From Cryptomeria japonica (taxonomy: Eukaryota; Streptophyta; Pinopsida; Cupressales; Cupressaceae), in the NCBI RefSeq assembly GCF_030272615.1, contig NC_081405.1:156067954-156131953 (forward strand): a stretch of DNA of 64,000 nucleotides, read 5' to 3'. The position numbers and the translations under genes were made by a program. Shown here one piece after another: positions 1 through 11,760 of the stretch (the first letter of the stretch is position 1; every line of letters starts with the position of its first letter). The notes under the pieces are model-generated. The model was not told where the DNA came from, did not search any database, and saw only the letters and a list, made by a program, of their open reading frames with translations.

Positions 1-179
1 CAAATGACTTGCAGATGTAAGATAAGGTAGATGAACATGTCCACGAACAATATCTAGCTCCACAAGATCTGGAGATAAAACACAAAGAAACACATAAATA
101 AATGTTGAAACTGCAAAACATAAAGAAAATGGTTTTGGTTGATGCAATATTGCCAAGAACCAGGGATGCTCATGCATTA
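1..179 (-). repeat. 3' LTR of gypsy element (partial)
   Basis: Aligns with 5400-5577 at the right end of the same element, for example the shared run beginning 'gataaggtagatgaacatg' and the shared end 'ggttgatgca'. Only the terminal part is inside the window. The expected terminal TG (minus strand) has decayed to TA. Confidence 0.88.
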
Positions 180-213
180 GACATCTGGGGTTGATACAAA
201 AAAAGTGAGTCCC

Positions 214-760
214 TCACTTTGTGGGGGCTAGAGGAAAACCAAGATGGTCTACCTCAACTTGAGAAACCCATGATGAGTCTTCAACTTGTCTTTTCTTCCA
301 CTTCACAAGATACTCTCTGTATTGCTTGCCTTTGGTGTTACAACTAATTCTTCTATCCAAAATATCTTCAATCTGGTCTGGTACCCTCTGGGGCATCTTC
401 TTGTCCAATTTTGCTATGCTTTCCTCAGTAAATTCCACCTCATGATATTGATGTTGGTCTACAATGTTGAAAATAGGTGAAACGCCCAAGGTATCAGGTA
501 ACTCCACTTCATATGCATTTCCAAAACTAAATTTCCTCAAGATCTTACAAGGTTCGGACTTCCTCATCTTCAACTTACTATAGGTACCAACTGGAAATCT
601 TTCTTTTATCAGATACACCATCACTTCATCTCCAACTTCGAATTCATTGTGTCTCCTCTTTTCATTCGTCTTCTCCTTATAGCTACTCTTCATGTCCTCC
701 AAATGTTGTTTGACCTGATTATGTACTATATTCATATGTTCTACAAACACTTATGCTTCT
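214..760 (-). pseudogene. gypsy integrase C-terminus with chromodomain
   Basis: A 178-codon open stretch. It begins with the tail of the integrase core (MFVEHMNIVHNQVKQHLEDM), then the GPY/F-like module (FEVGDEVMVYLIKERFP ... LKMRKSEPCKILRKF) and ends with a chromodomain (EDILDRRI ... YLVKWKKRQVEDSSWVS). The aromatic/WKxxxxxxxSW pattern of chromodomains is intact. In chromoviruses this module is thought to steer integration toward marked chromatin. Ends at a stop at 214, 35 bases from the 3' LTR. Confidence 0.88.
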
Positions 761-799
761 ACACTCCTTTTATCCTCATTACTGATATCCCTTAACTCT

Positions 800-1520
800 A
801 ATGTGTCTCTAGGGTGTACTCTGGTAACAATCTCAAAGGGTGTTCTTTTGTTACTCCTTTTCACTAAATTGTTGTAGGCAAACTCTGCTTGTGCAAGAAC
901 CAAGTGCAACTTCTAGTTTTGTCTCCAACTAAGCATCTGTTTAAATTCCCCAAACTCCTATTTACTACTTCTATCTATCCATCAGTATGTGGGTGAAAAG
1001 TAGAATTGAATTTCAAATCTTTCTTCATCTTCTTCTAAAGTGTTCTCCAAAAATATCCAACAAATTTAGTGCCTCTGTCAGAAACTATGTTCTTAGGTAA
1101 TCCATGTAGTCTCACCACCTCCTTGAAAAATAAGTCATCTATATGCACAACATCCGTTGTCTTCTTACATGGTATGAAATGTGCCATCTTTGAGAATCTA
1201 TCCACCACCACAAATAAAGAATCATTTTCTCTCCGTGTCTTAGGAAATCCAAGTATGAAATTCATGCTTATGTTCTCCCAAGGTCTCTCTAGAACTGTTA
1301 AAGGCTTATATAATCCAACATTTTGATTGCTACCTTTTGCAAGTTGACAAATTATATAGCTGTGAACAAATTTCCTAACATCCTTATGAATATGAGGCCA
1401 AAAGTAATTCTCACTAACCAAGTCTACTATCTTATCAACACCAAAATGTCATGCTAATCCTCCACTATGCTTCTCTTTTATCAGGTTTTCCCTCATAAAG
1501 CTCCGAGGTATACACAACTG
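800..1520 (-). pseudogene. gypsy integrase core (decayed)
   Basis: Contains the zinc-binding end (FWPHIHKDVRKFVHSYIICQLAKG) and the start of the DDE core. The first catalytic residue is lost: the usual SMDFI is SMNFI (D to N). The second aspartate remains in IVSDRGTKF. The frame then shifts, and the third catalytic region is not in the same open frame. Lies between RNase H and the C-terminal chromodomain segment. Confidence 0.85.
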
Positions 1521-1544
1521 ATTTCCTTTGAACAACATCTCATC

Positions 1545-2060
1545 TTAAATGAAATAATCTAGCCACTTACTCCTATCCATCACAATAGGTTTTATGCAAG
1601 CTCTCCAAGGTTCTAGAAAATCAAGATCACTCTCATACAAGTTCTTCAATTTTGCAAAACCCAATACTCCCACTCTCATCTCTGTAAACAAGTTTCTCCT
1701 CCTACTTAAGGCATTAACAACTTTATTTGATTTTCCACTTCTATGCTTCAAAACAAAGGTATAACTTTGCAAGAACTCCACCCATCTCATATGTCTTTGA
1801 TTCAGCTTTCCTTGATTACTCAGATATGGCAAAGCTTGATGATCGATATACAACATAAACTCCTTAGTCAGTAAATAATGTCTCCACTTCTTTAATGATT
1901 CAATTATTGCATAAAAATATTTATCATACACATAATATCTTCTTCTTTCATCATTCTACTTTTCACTGAAATAAGCTACTGGTCTTCCCTCTTGATTCAA
2001 CACTACTACAATTGCATTCCCACTTTCATCACAATCCACTTGAAATACCTTGCTAAAATC
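1545..2060 (-). pseudogene. gypsy RNase H (decayed)
   Basis: Continues the RT frame. It starts with [20 protein letters not shown] (about 1990-2060), then an in-frame TAG after VAYFSEK, then KKWRHYLLTKEFMLYIDHQALPYL. The DHQAL aspartate is kept. The closing motif, usually ADALSRR, reads VNALSRR, losing the last catalytic-site aspartate. Confidence 0.87.
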
Positions 2061-2760
2061 CGGTAAATCCAACACATGCTACTCTGTCATCTTTTTCTTC
2101 AACAACTCAAAACTCTTATTTGCACTAGATTGCAACTTGAAATCCTTCCTATCTCCTCTCATTGTTTTTGTCATAGGGATACAAATTGAACTGAAATTTC
2201 TGATGAACTTCCGATAGAAACTAGCCAACCCATGAAATGATCTTACCTCCCCAATTCTTTCTAGTGTAGGCCAATCAACAATTTCTCTTATCTTCTCAGG
2301 ATCCATCTTGAACCCATTCACATATATCACAAATCCCAAATAGAATAGTTCTTCCTTCATGAAAATACACTTCTTAATATTTATAAGCAACTTTTCTTCT
2401 CTCAACCTCTGCAAAACTTGTCTCAAATGCAACATATGTTCTTCTTTTGTCTTACTAAAAATCAAGATGTCATCTAAGTACACAATAACAAACTTACCCA
2501 ATAATTTCTTCAATACCTCATTCATCAACCTCATGAAAGTACTCAATGCATTAGTTAGTCTAAAAGGCATCACCGACCATTCATACTGTCCTTCATTTAT
2601 CTTGAATGTTGTCTTCCACTCATCTCCTTCTCTGATTTTGATTTGATGGTATCCACTTTTCAAGTCTATCATTGTGTAATATTTGGCTTCACTCAAACAA
2701 TCTATTATGTCATCCATCTTATGAAAAGGAAATCAATACTTCACTATGATCTTGTTTATT
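2060..2760 (-). pseudogene. gypsy reverse transcriptase (decayed)
   Basis: RNA-dependent DNA polymerase domain. A 212-codon open stretch (2079-2717) carries YTMIDLKSGYHQIKI, the catalytic YLDD box (FVIVYLDDILIFS, about 2469-2480) and the thumb/connection segment (SFHGLASFYRKFIRNFS). The box normally reading FGLTNAPSTF is changed to FRLTNALSTF. The catalytic aspartates are present, but the frame is not continuous with the protease. The frame is shared with the RNase H piece downstream. Confidence 0.9.
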
Positions 2761-2899
2761 TATCTAGAGTTGGTACACATCGTCCATTCCCCATTCTTCT
2801 TAGGTACTAATACTGCTAGAACTGCACAAGGGCTCAAACTTTCTTTGAATAAATGTTTCCTTAATAACTCTTCACTTGTCTATTCAACTCCTTATTTTC

Positions 2900-3560
2900 C
2901 GCTGGTGTCATCTAGTGTGCTGCTTTATTAGGCAAACTAGCTCCAAGAATCAGGTCCATGCAATGAATGATACTTCTCATAGGTGGTAATCCCTCAGGTA
3001 CATTATCTAAAATGATGTTTCCATACTCCATCAACAACTCTGGTTGTTCTTCTTCATGCTCCAAATTTTTAGTCTTCTTAGGAACTAAAGCAAAACACAT
3101 ATTCTCATGTCTTATGCCATCCAAGAATGTCCTTCCATCTACTAAACAAATTCTAGCATTAGTACAAATTTCACACCTCAAAGGTTCCTCCAGAGGTAAC
3201 AAGGTTTGTTTCATCCCATTTGCAACAATAGTGTATATGTTCTTTCTTCCATCATGTATTGCTTGTCTATCATATTGCCAAGGTCTACTCAACAAGATAT
3301 GACATACATCCATAGGCATAATATCACACAAAAATTCATCATAATAAGATCCAATCTTCAATTTTACCAAACATTGTTCACTTACTAATACCTTATGATC
3401 ATCCCAAATCTATTCTATCTGATAAGGCTTAGGATGCCTCAATCTCTCCAAATTTAGCTTATTCACCATCTCTTCTGAAACAAGGTTGTCAGTACTATCA
3501 CGATTAATTATAACTTTACAACACTTACCGACTACTTTACATCTTTTCTAGAACAAATTC
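2900..3560 (-). pseudogene. gypsy aspartic protease and linker (decayed)
   Basis: Retropepsin-like segment between gag and RT. The family active site DSGSTDN reads NRDSTDN here (about 3485-3510), so the catalytic aspartate and glycine are gone. The downstream segment is well kept: CDIMPMDVCHILLSRPWQYDR, in two pieces around 3270-3330, is the conserved stretch that follows the protease in plant gypsy elements. A frameshift separates this segment from RT. Confidence 0.75.
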
Positions 3561-3689
3561 TTCCTCTGTAAGGGTTCTTGCTCACCTTTGGTATGGTACA
3601 ATACTCTTCTCATCATCAGTAACTCTCCATCCTTTGGTCTGTTAGCTGATTTGGTAGGTTCTTCTTCCACCAATGTTGCTCTTCCATGG

Positions 3690-4724
3690 TTCTCTATCTT
3701 CTTTCATTGAAAAGCACAATGCCGTTCTCCTCCAAATTTAAAGAAGGTTCCTCTAAACACTCTCTTTTCCTGTCTTCTGTCTTCTTTTTCATAATCCTCA
3801 TTTCGGTAACCATCATTTTAGTTTCTCTAGTAAAAATTTCTATCATCCCTCCAGTATGAATTACCATCTTTGCCAACTTCCTTATCTTTTTTCTGATCTA
3901 CATAGGGTCCTCTTCCTCCAGTATATGATCTTCCTCCCTGAAATCTTCCTCCTCTACCTCTTTGCTTCTGCTCATGTCTTTTATTCAAATTCTCATCCAC
4001 CTTCAGGGCATACTGATAAGATTCCTCAATGCTCTGCAACTTGTTTAAAATGAGTTCAATCAACATCCGCAACCCATTCAAATATCTAGCAACTTGTTCA
4101 ATCTCATCATCAGTGTGTCCGGATCTGATATTCAACTTGTAGAATGCTTCAGTATATTCCTTCGCACTAGATTCCTTTTTCTTCAGGTTCTGCAACTTTC
4201 AGAACATATTCGCTTGATAATGAACAACATGAACTTTGATTTCAACTTTCTAACCATCCGCTCCCAATATTTGACATTATCTTTACCTCTTCTTTATCTA
4301 TCTACCTGCAAATGTTACCACCAAAGAGATGCATGTCCTTTCAACTTGGTACAAGCATATTTCACCTTTCTATCTTCTGCGGTGTTCTCAAAATCAAAAT
4401 ACTTTTCCATCTCCATGATCCAATCAAGCAATTCATCTGAATCTAACTTGCCAGCACAATCTAGTGGGTTAAAATGTGTCTAGTATTCACTCTTGTCAAG
4501 GCTCTTCTGAACCTCTCTTCTTCCAGATCATTCACCAATCGATTTTATCCTTCTTCTCCCGCCTCTACTTCCTCTTCATCATTGCTCACATCTTCAACAT
4601 GTCGACCTCTTCTCTGGGCCATTTCAAAAAGTTCTAATTGGGCTGCAATTCCTCTCAACATTTCCATCACAATAGGGTCTACATTGCCACGTGCTCCACC
4701 ACCTCTAGCATTTCTCTGTGCCAT
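3690..4724 (-). pseudogene. gypsy gag (decayed)
   Basis: Capsid/nucleocapsid precursor of the gypsy element. The likely start is ATG at 4724 (MAQRNARGGG...), followed by an acidic stretch. The capsid C-terminal part (3827-4195) reads QNLKKKESSAKEYTEAF and ends in an arginine/glycine-rich linker (RGRGGRFQGG). The zinc knuckle near 3720-3765 survives only in outline as FKFGGERHCAF: cysteines expected in the CX2CX4HX4C pattern are replaced by phenylalanine, so it should not bind zinc. At least one frameshift separates the N-terminal part from the 3827-4195 part, and there are in-frame stops. Confidence 0.8.
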
Positions 4725-4822
4725 CTTTCATGCAAGTCCTCTGTAGCTTCAGGTTGGATCCTCAATTCTGTCACCCCACAATGAAATTCTTACAAGATTC
4801 TGCAATCTCCGAAATGAAAAAT

Positions 4823-4835
4823 CGTTCTGATACCA
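4823..4835 (-). other. Primer binding site, initiator tRNA-Met type
   Basis: The minus strand reads TGGTATCAGAACG directly inside the 5' LTR. This matches the usual plant initiator-Met primer site TGGTATCAGAGC except near the end. Confidence 0.85.
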
Positions 4836-4837
4836 CT

Positions 4838-5577
4838 TGAAGTAGTCATGATAGGAGAGTCCTCAAGGAGAAGAGTCTGGACTGTGAAGCAAGAGTAAAC
4901 ATAACAGAATTAACACAATGTGATGGAGGCAATGCAAAATCAAACTTATATTATATCATGGAATTTAGATACAAACTGGCTGGCAATAATGCAGGCTATC
5001 AGATTTGGCACACATGTCTCATTACAAACATGCTCAAAATACAGTATACAGCTCAAGCAAGAATGCGAGACAAGCTGGACCTCCTACCTTCTGATTAATC
5101 TCTATATTCTAGGATCTGTCTACCATATGCTTAGTTACATTGAAGAATGTGTAAAGTGTAGAACCACAAGGACAGCCTCCGCCAAGAGAATTCCTCCGGA
5201 AATAACATAGAATGATGTGCGGACCAAGGGGAAGGTTGGCCTCAAATGAAGGAACATTAGAGGATACGAAATTAGCCTCTGCAAGCTACCAAAATGATTC
5301 TCAAGATTCTCCATTAGCAAATAGGTCCAAGCGACTTTGATGCATAGGTCAGAAAAATGTCCCACATTCCAGAAGCAATAACTTACCAGAAAAAGATCCA
5401 AATGACCTGCAGACCTAGGATAAGGTAGATGAACATGTCCATGAACAAAATCTAGCTCCACAAGATCTGGTGAGAAAATACAGAGAAACGTAGAAAGAAA
5501 TGCTGAAACTACAAAATAGTAAGAAAATATTTTTGGTTGATGCAAGATTGCCAAAAACTAGGGATGATCCTACATAA
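4838..5577 (-). repeat. 5' LTR of gypsy element
   Basis: About 740 bp, starting with TG just after the primer site and ending in 'cctacataa', the decayed equivalent of the 'cctgcatca' end seen in the sister element at 10925. Its last 178 bases match the left LTR. The long minus-strand ORFs inside it are by-products of LTR composition and not genes. Confidence 0.85.
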
Positions 5578-7242
5578 AAAATCCTACCACTCTTTCCTAC
5601 ACTCTTGCTAGCCATTAACATTTATCTTGTTAACTCTTAAATAATTAAATTATAATAAAGTTTAAGAATTGTGAATTAAGTTGACACTCCAGAACTTTTA
5701 AGATTTAGGGTTTGTTGGTGCTTTATTTATTAGCACTTTGTTTTGACTATTTTACTTTGTAAGGGTTTGGGACCCTAGTTTTTTCTAGATGATTAAGATT
5801 AGAAACATAATATATCCCCTAACATTTTTTTGCACATGAATGATGTACAAGGAATTGTAGGAGACAAAAAAATATAATATGAAATATAAATATAACCTAC
5901 GAATGGAATCACATAAATCATGTTAAGTAATAGGTGTAATTGAATGCATCATTTTTTTAATGCCCTAAAAAAAAATTATGGACACAACACAATATACAAT
6001 ACCATCCACAAGTAACTTAAATAACTTATAATTTTTTTATAAGTTTCATAATAGAGACTTATGCTAACAATAATTTATTACACCAGTTAACTAGTAGTTA
6101 CCTAGTTTAAAAGATCAATTTAAAAATAATCACTTATTATCTCTTTTCAATTAACAAGAATAATATATCCTTTCCTATCTTAGTTCTCCTTGCATCACCT
6201 CGTAAGTTTTTTTTCATGCCCATCTCTAATAAATTGTACCTACAAGATGTATGTGCAACTAGATGCACGTCGTAAGATCATATCAATAGTTAAACATGAA
6301 ATTATCAAGTCACATCCTAACCCCACTTTAGATAGAGTAGTTGGTTCAATATGCCATAACTAGATTTATAAAGGTAAGCATAAAATTCATAACATCAAGA
6401 CAACACAATTAAATTCAAAGATTTTTTTTAAAAAGATAGCATTTAAGAACTTGACATATGTTTTGGGGTTCATCCATGATGGTATTGACTATGCAATAAT
6501 ATTAGGGGTTTCATAGTTCAATTATTTGACCTTCATAGTTCAACTTTTGAAAAATATTTTTGATCTAGAAGGAAAAGAAATTAATGGGTATTTCTTGAAT
6601 CATCTAATTATGACATCGAATGATTGACAAAAGCCAACACTTCAATTAAAAGAGCATTTATACATATGCCAAGAAAATCACAAAGAATCAAGCCACCATG
6701 AATATGAATTTGGAGCTAAGGATATGTGCAAACGGCCAAATAGTTAACACAACCACAAGGATTAACACATAAAGAAATTAGAAAAGGTCATACTACAATA
6801 TCTCAAATTGGTAGTCTTGCCTTGAAAAAGATAAATGAGCAAAAAGAAAGGATGGTAAGGATACAAGACATGAGCCCTAGTTGAAATATTTCTTGTTGAT
6901 TATTGATGTTTAAGTCATCTAGACATTGTGTAGAGTTAAGAGATGAGATGAAATCTTCATTTTTAAGGTATGAAATTATAATGACAATGAACAATGAACA
7001 TATTGTGGATGTGATGATGTGCCATCTTAATGATAATGAACATCTATTTATCTTATTGACAATGTAAACATCTATTTATCTCACTAACAATGATCATAAT
7101 ATGGATGTGATGATGTGCCATCTTCTTCACATGTCATCTCCACAATCCAAGATGATGTGATATCTTCTTCTTCAGTCCAATATGCACAATCAAAGATAAT
7201 GCATCATCTCCTTCACATGCTATTTCCCTTTGAAAAGCTTTT
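5578..7242. other. Anonymous AT-rich flank
   Basis: No gene or element recognised. It contains one copy of a dispersed/direct repeat (6545-6985, entered separately). It also holds two short copies of 'atggatgtgatgatgtgcc' near 7005 and 7090. Confidence 0.5.
6545..6985. repeat. Direct repeat copy A (partner at 13035-13480)
   Basis: About 440 bp alignable by eye along its whole length with 13035-13480 in the same orientation, at roughly 80% identity. Shared stretches include 'catctaattatgacatc', 'ccatgaatatgaatttgga' and 'cttgttgattattgatg'. The minus-strand ORFs of both copies are shadows. Identity unknown: it could be an old LTR pair, a dispersed repeat or a local duplication. Confidence 0.75.
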
Positions 7243-7247
7243 CTTAG

Positions 7248-8026
7248 TGGTGCAGCCATAATCTGGTGAGTCCTCAAAGAGAACAAAATAGATCATGCAG
7301 TAAGAGTAGCACAATGGAAGCAACAATAACACATTGAAAAATAACAGAATTGGATTTCTGCATCACCTTATATTTATCATAGATCATCTGGCAATCAACA
7401 GGTTACATGCAGGCTAACAAGCCAGAATACAATTCATCTGGATCTTTGAGGGACCTCCGAATTATCAATCTCGTAACTAGGAACTCATAAACCTCTCCTT
7501 CCTATAAAAGATCTCATATAAAATATTTATACCCTCTAGAACATATTCGGGTCGGCCACAAAAGATTATATTTACAAAGACAAGAAAATGAAATGTGCAA
7601 ATAGGTCGGTCCCAAGAATGAAAGGAAATGTCTACAGAAAAGAACAACCAAGGAGCACAGATCAATAGGAAGGTCGGCCAAGGACTCAATGTCATCGAGA
7701 AAGACCCCAAATAGATCCACACACCAAGAGATCGTTCTGCATTAGAAGAAATCAACAAATAGTCGTTAAGCCCAAAAATTGCTTCGGGAACCTAGAAAAG
7801 TCAAGCCAAAAGCAACATCTCACTGGTAAAGAACCCAAAAGGATTGAAAATATAGAATTAAGCAGAAGAAAACGCTTGGAAACTGAAAATCTGATCTGCA
7901 ATGAAAAGTAACTAGCTACCGAAAGAACACATAAACTAAAACACTGAACTTGAATAGAACAAAACTGAAAGGAAATATTTTTGGTTGATGCAAGATTGCT
8001 CAAAGATCGGAGATGCTCCTGCATGA
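7248..8026 (-). repeat. 3' LTR of gag-only gypsy element
   Basis: Starts TGGTGCA and ends TGCATGA. The corresponding end of the other LTR is TGCATCA, so the terminal dinucleotide has mutated here. Matches 10115-10925 throughout, with small indels. Confidence 0.92.
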
Positions 8027-8489
8027 GACACCCCAGGTAGAAAGAGATGTTCCATGAGAGGCAACTCATGAACATCGAAAAGGACTCGAGATATAGACTC
8101 CATACTCATTTCTGATCCAAATATCTTCTTTATCTGCAAATTTCTTTCTTAGCTCCTCTAGAACCTCAATCAGATTCTCTAACTCCTGACCCTCTTGATT
8201 TCTTTTTTCCCGCTTTAGACCTGCACGTTGTCTTTGACTAATGATCCCTTTCTTCTATGACTCTAATTTATTACCGCCACAAGACCTCATCGGGTCTGCC
8301 GCCATAGCCTTGTTGCCATCTGATTTCTTCTTACCATCAGACTTATCTATTAGACCCTTCTGCAATTCTATGCTACCTTTTGGTATAACCTCAGCAACCA
8401 GTTTCTCTTTAGTGCGACTTTTTCCAAGACTTAGATTCCTCACTTCCTTCTCTTTCCCCTTCAAAGAAACCAATGTGAACTTCTGCCCA

Positions 8490-8850
8490 TCCTTATCAAT
8501 AGTGACTAAGTTTCTTCTATAGTCATAAATAGCTCCTCTATCAAACTACCGAGGTCTTCCCAACAAGACATGACAAGCACTCATAGATACAACATCACAC
8601 AAGACCTCATCCCTGAAATGTCCAATATTAAATTGCACCAAACACTACTCCTTTACTTCTAACTTTTGATCATCTTGTAACCAACTTACCTTGTAAGGAC
8701 AAGGGTGTTTAAGACTCTTCAATCCAAGCTTCACTAACATCTCCTCAGATACCAAATTATTAGTACTCCCACTATCCACAATAGCCTTGCAACACTTGCC
8801 ACCTGATTTGCACATAGTCCGAAAAAGACTCCTTCTTTGAGTAGGTCCAG
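8490..8850 (-). pseudogene. aspartic protease of non-autonomous gypsy element
   Basis: The active site is intact: KAIVDSGSTNNLVSEEM (about 8755-8800), followed by LVKLGLKSLKHPCPYKV. Past a stop at 8645 the post-protease linker continues as a recognisable GRPW-type region ('ccgaggtcttcccaacaag' on the plus strand near 8549). The lysine-rich stretch MVSLKGKEKEVRNL (8255-8473) follows. No RT follows. The remaining 8027-8250 segment encodes a charged, helix-prone stretch (LENLIEVLEELRKKF) before the 3' LTR. Confidence 0.8.
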
Positions 8851-8959
8851 TAACTTCACTGCTCTGCTCCATCATCTCTTTTGAACATAAGGGATTCTCC
8901 TTTCTCTGGTGTACATTCAGCTCTAGTAACTTCAGCTTCCTGATCCTTATTCGCCACAC

Positions 8960-9950
8960 AACTTCTTGGCATTCCCTACTAACATTCATAAAATCTATGT
9001 CCAGTTTCCCCACACTGGAAACATCTTCCCAAAAATTCTTTGCTGCTATTGCCACTCCCTTTCCTCTATGTTTTCTGATCTGGTTCTTTATTCCACTTAG
9101 GTTTTGACTCTTCTTTAACATTCTTCTTCTCTATACTCATCTGTCCCTTGAATATATCCTTCTCTCTAGGGTTATTCTGCTATCTTCTTCTCACCTTCTC
9201 CTCAGCCTTCAAAGTATACTAGTAAGCTTCCTCAACTGTGAAAATATTTAACATACTCATTTCATCTTGAATTTCAAATGCAAGTCCATTTTGTACCTTG
9301 CCACCTTTTCTCTATCCATCTCTCTATGTCCAAATTAGATCATTACTTTGTAAAAATCCTTGGTATAGTCTTTCACAGTCATGTTTCTCTACTTTAAGTT
9401 TTGCAACTTCTTGAACAAATCCAAATCATACTCTCTTGGAATGAGCTTAGCCTTCAATCTCGCTACCACTTGTCTCCACCGGGTGATCTTCATTTTACCA
9501 TTCTCCACTCTATCTCTCTGCAACTCTTTCCACAACAAGGTAACATGCCCTTTCAATTTAGTTTGTGCCAACCCAACCCTCTGCGGATCCTTAACATCCT
9601 CAAATTTAAAGTAGTCCTCCAACTCTTTGATCCAATCAATCAAGTCTTCTGCATTTAGCATCCCGGAAAAGTTTGAAGCCTCAACTTTATGTATTTTACT
9701 TGCTTCTTCCACTGCTCTCATAAATATTTCTTCTCTTCCATCTTCCGATCCTTCAACCTCTTCTTCTTCAAGCTCTTCTCCATCTTTTTCCTATTCATCC
9801 TCAGACTCCGGATTCCTCCGCAAACTAGCCAATTCTTTCCAAATCTCATTCCTCATCTCATTCTTGAAATCCTCCATGATTTGATCTACCCTCTGGGGGT
9901 TCATCCTTCTAGGCGACATCTCCTCCCTTGTTAAGGTGAACTGCCTCAAC
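8960..9950 (-). pseudogene. gag of non-autonomous gypsy element (decayed)
   Basis: Capsid and nucleocapsid region. A 110-codon open stretch (9389-9721) is a Retrotrans_gag-type capsid segment with FSGMLNAEDLIDWIKELED and GLAQTKLKGHVTLLWKELQ. Upstream is an acidic leader (EDGEELEEEEVEGSED). Downstream, after stops and a frameshift, an intact CCHC knuckle CFQCGETGHRFYEC can be read around 8975-9025. The knuckle is in a different frame from the capsid and protease pieces, so a single Gag can no longer be made. Confidence 0.82.
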
Positions 9951-10100
9951 TCGGCGATCTGACTGCTGGTTTCAATTTCCTCACACTCGGAAATCTATTG
10001 AACACACTCGTAGCCTACCTCCACTTGATTATATGTTCACCCAAAGGAATGCCTACCTCAAGGTTCACAACTAGGTCTTCCACCAACCGATTCATAACCT

Positions 10101-10112
10101 GCTCTGATACCA
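10101..10112 (-). other. Primer binding site, initiator tRNA-Met
   Basis: The minus strand reads TGGTATCAGAGC exactly, two bases inside the 5' LTR. Confidence 0.93.
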
Positions 10113-10114
10113 CT

Positions 10115-10925
10115 TGGTGCAACCATAATCTGGTGAGTCCTCAAAGAGAACAAACTAGATCATGCAACAAGAGTAACAAAATGGAAGCAACAACAACATA
10201 TTAAAAAATAACATAATCAAATTTCTGCATCACCATATATTCATCATAGATCATCTGGCAATCAACCGGTTACATGCAGGCTAACAAGCCAAAATATAAC
10301 CGACAACCAACTGGTTATAGGCAAGCTAAGATATAATCCATCCGGATCTCTGAGGGACCTCCGAATTATCAATCATGTAACTAGGAACTCATAAACCTCT
10401 CCTTCTTACAAAATATCTCATATTGTTATACCCTCTAAAATATATTCGGGTCGGCCACAAAAGATTACATTTACCAAGACAGGAAAATGAAACGTGTAAA
10501 TAGTTCTGTCCCAAGAATGAAAGGAAATCCCTCCGAAAAAGAACAACCAAGGAGCGCAGATCAATAGGAAGGTCAAACAAGGACTCATGATCATTGAGCA
10601 ATACCACAAATAGATCCACATGCCAAGAGATTGCTCCACACGAGAAGAAATCAACAAATAGTCGTTAAGCCCAAAAACTGCTCTGGTAACCTAGAATAGT
10701 CAAACCGGAAGGAACATCTCATCGGTAAAGAACCCAAAAGGACTAAAAATATAGAATTAAGTAGAAGAACACGTGTGGAAACTGAAAATCTAATCCGCAA
10801 TGAAAAGAAACCAGCTACCGGAAGAACACAGAAACTAAAACACTGAACTTGAACAAAACAAAACTAAAAGGAAATATTTTTGGTTAATGCAAGATTGATC
10901 AAATATCGGGGATGCTCCTGCATCA
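10115..10925 (-). repeat. 5' LTR of gag-only gypsy element
   Basis: Starts TGGTGCAACC and ends CTGCATCA, giving TGATGCAGG...TGCACCA on the coding strand. It carries an extra internal repeat of 'aaccaactggttatag' type relative to the other LTR, explaining the length difference. Confidence 0.92.
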
Positions 10926-11079
10926 CTTAGTTCTCCTAAGAAGCACAAACCTAACTTGGGATGTGATACACCCCCTTTGATCTTGGATATTAGGCCGAAG
11001 GATATCCCAAGTAAAGGAAAGCAAATTCAAACAAACCCTAGCTATGGTCATACTAAGTCTATTAGTGGTAAGATAAAAA

Positions 11080-11760
11080 TGGTTTGTATGTCTTCTTAGA
11101 ATAATTCTATAGTTTCCCTCCCCCCTCCTATTGACCTATTTGAAAATGAGCCTACTAAAGACAAGATTACCAACTCCTTATGTAAGTACAAGTGACCTAG
11201 GCTAGCCAAATTATCTGCGACAACCAAAATTGTTGAGGCCATTGAGAATTATCCCCCAAAAGAGAAGAGTGATGATAAATTTGAGGGTTCTACCTTCAAT
11301 GAAACTGGTTTTGCAAGCAATGAGGAAACTCAAGATGACCCCTTGAATTTGGTTCTAGAGGACTCTCTATCCCATTCACCCCCGATGGGAAAACAATTAA
11401 ACAAAGCTTTGGAAGGGATAAACAATATTAAGGATTATGAGGATGATGATGTTTGGATGTTGAAGGAGAACTTAAGGAATGCTATGATTTGCAAAGGATT
11501 GTTGTGATGATTCAGGACCTCAGTGCAAAAGTGGAGAATCTAGAGACACCTAAAAATTGCTTGGGATGTGAAAGAAAAAAAGATTAGATTAGGAAGTTGG
11601 ACAACAAATATCTAGGACCTGATAAAAATCAATTATTGCTTGATGCAAAAATGTGTTATGCTGGTTGTGGCAATTGTTAAAAAGATCAAGAGAAAGAAGA
11701 AGAGAAAAGGCCCTACTATGATAGGGAGAGAAAGGACAAAGGGAAATAAGAACAATAACC
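11080..11760 (+). pseudogene. Unknown degenerate coding remnant
   Basis: A plus-strand frame with protein-like composition is interrupted by stops and shifts. Recognisable pieces are PIDLFENEPTKDKITNSL, KQLNKALEGINNIKDYEDD, VWMLKENLRNAMICKGL and, in another frame, RIVVMIQDLSAKVENLETP, NCLGCERKK and LLLDAKMCYAGCGNC. I do not recognise the family. The low-complexity T/G-rich tail that follows, and its second copy at 12275-12720, resemble a retroposon 3' end. One possibility is the C-terminal end of a LINE ORF. No start codon or promoter can be assigned. Confidence 0.45.

Larger units (their letters stand above)
1..5577 (-). mobile_element. Ty3/gypsy chromovirus, left end cut by window
   Basis: An LTR retrotransposon read on the minus strand. 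Its order is 5' LTR (4838-5577), primer binding site, gag, protease, RT, RNase H, integrase, chromodomain, and partial 3' LTR (1-179). The integrase-after-RNase H order and C-terminal chromodomain place it among gypsy chromoviruses. It cannot move by itself: several frames are shifted, the protease active-site triplet is lost, and the first integrase aspartate is changed. The left end lies outside the window, so the flanking target duplication cannot be checked. Its LTRs resemble those of the element at 7248-10925, so the two belong to related families. Confidence 0.93.
7248..10925 (-). mobile_element. Non-autonomous gypsy element (gag-protease only), complete with TSD
   Basis: A 3.7-kb LTR element on the minus strand, bounded by the 5-bp target duplication CTTAG (7243-7247 and 10926-10930). 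It has LTRs of about 779 and 811 bp and an initiator-Met primer site (10101-10112). The 2.1-kb interior encodes only a gag region and an aspartic protease. RT, RNase H and integrase are absent between the protease linker and the 3' LTR. It must have relied on an autonomous relative for copying, for instance one like the chromovirus at 1-5577, whose LTR ends look similar. This is the TR-GAG type of organisation. Confidence 0.9.
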
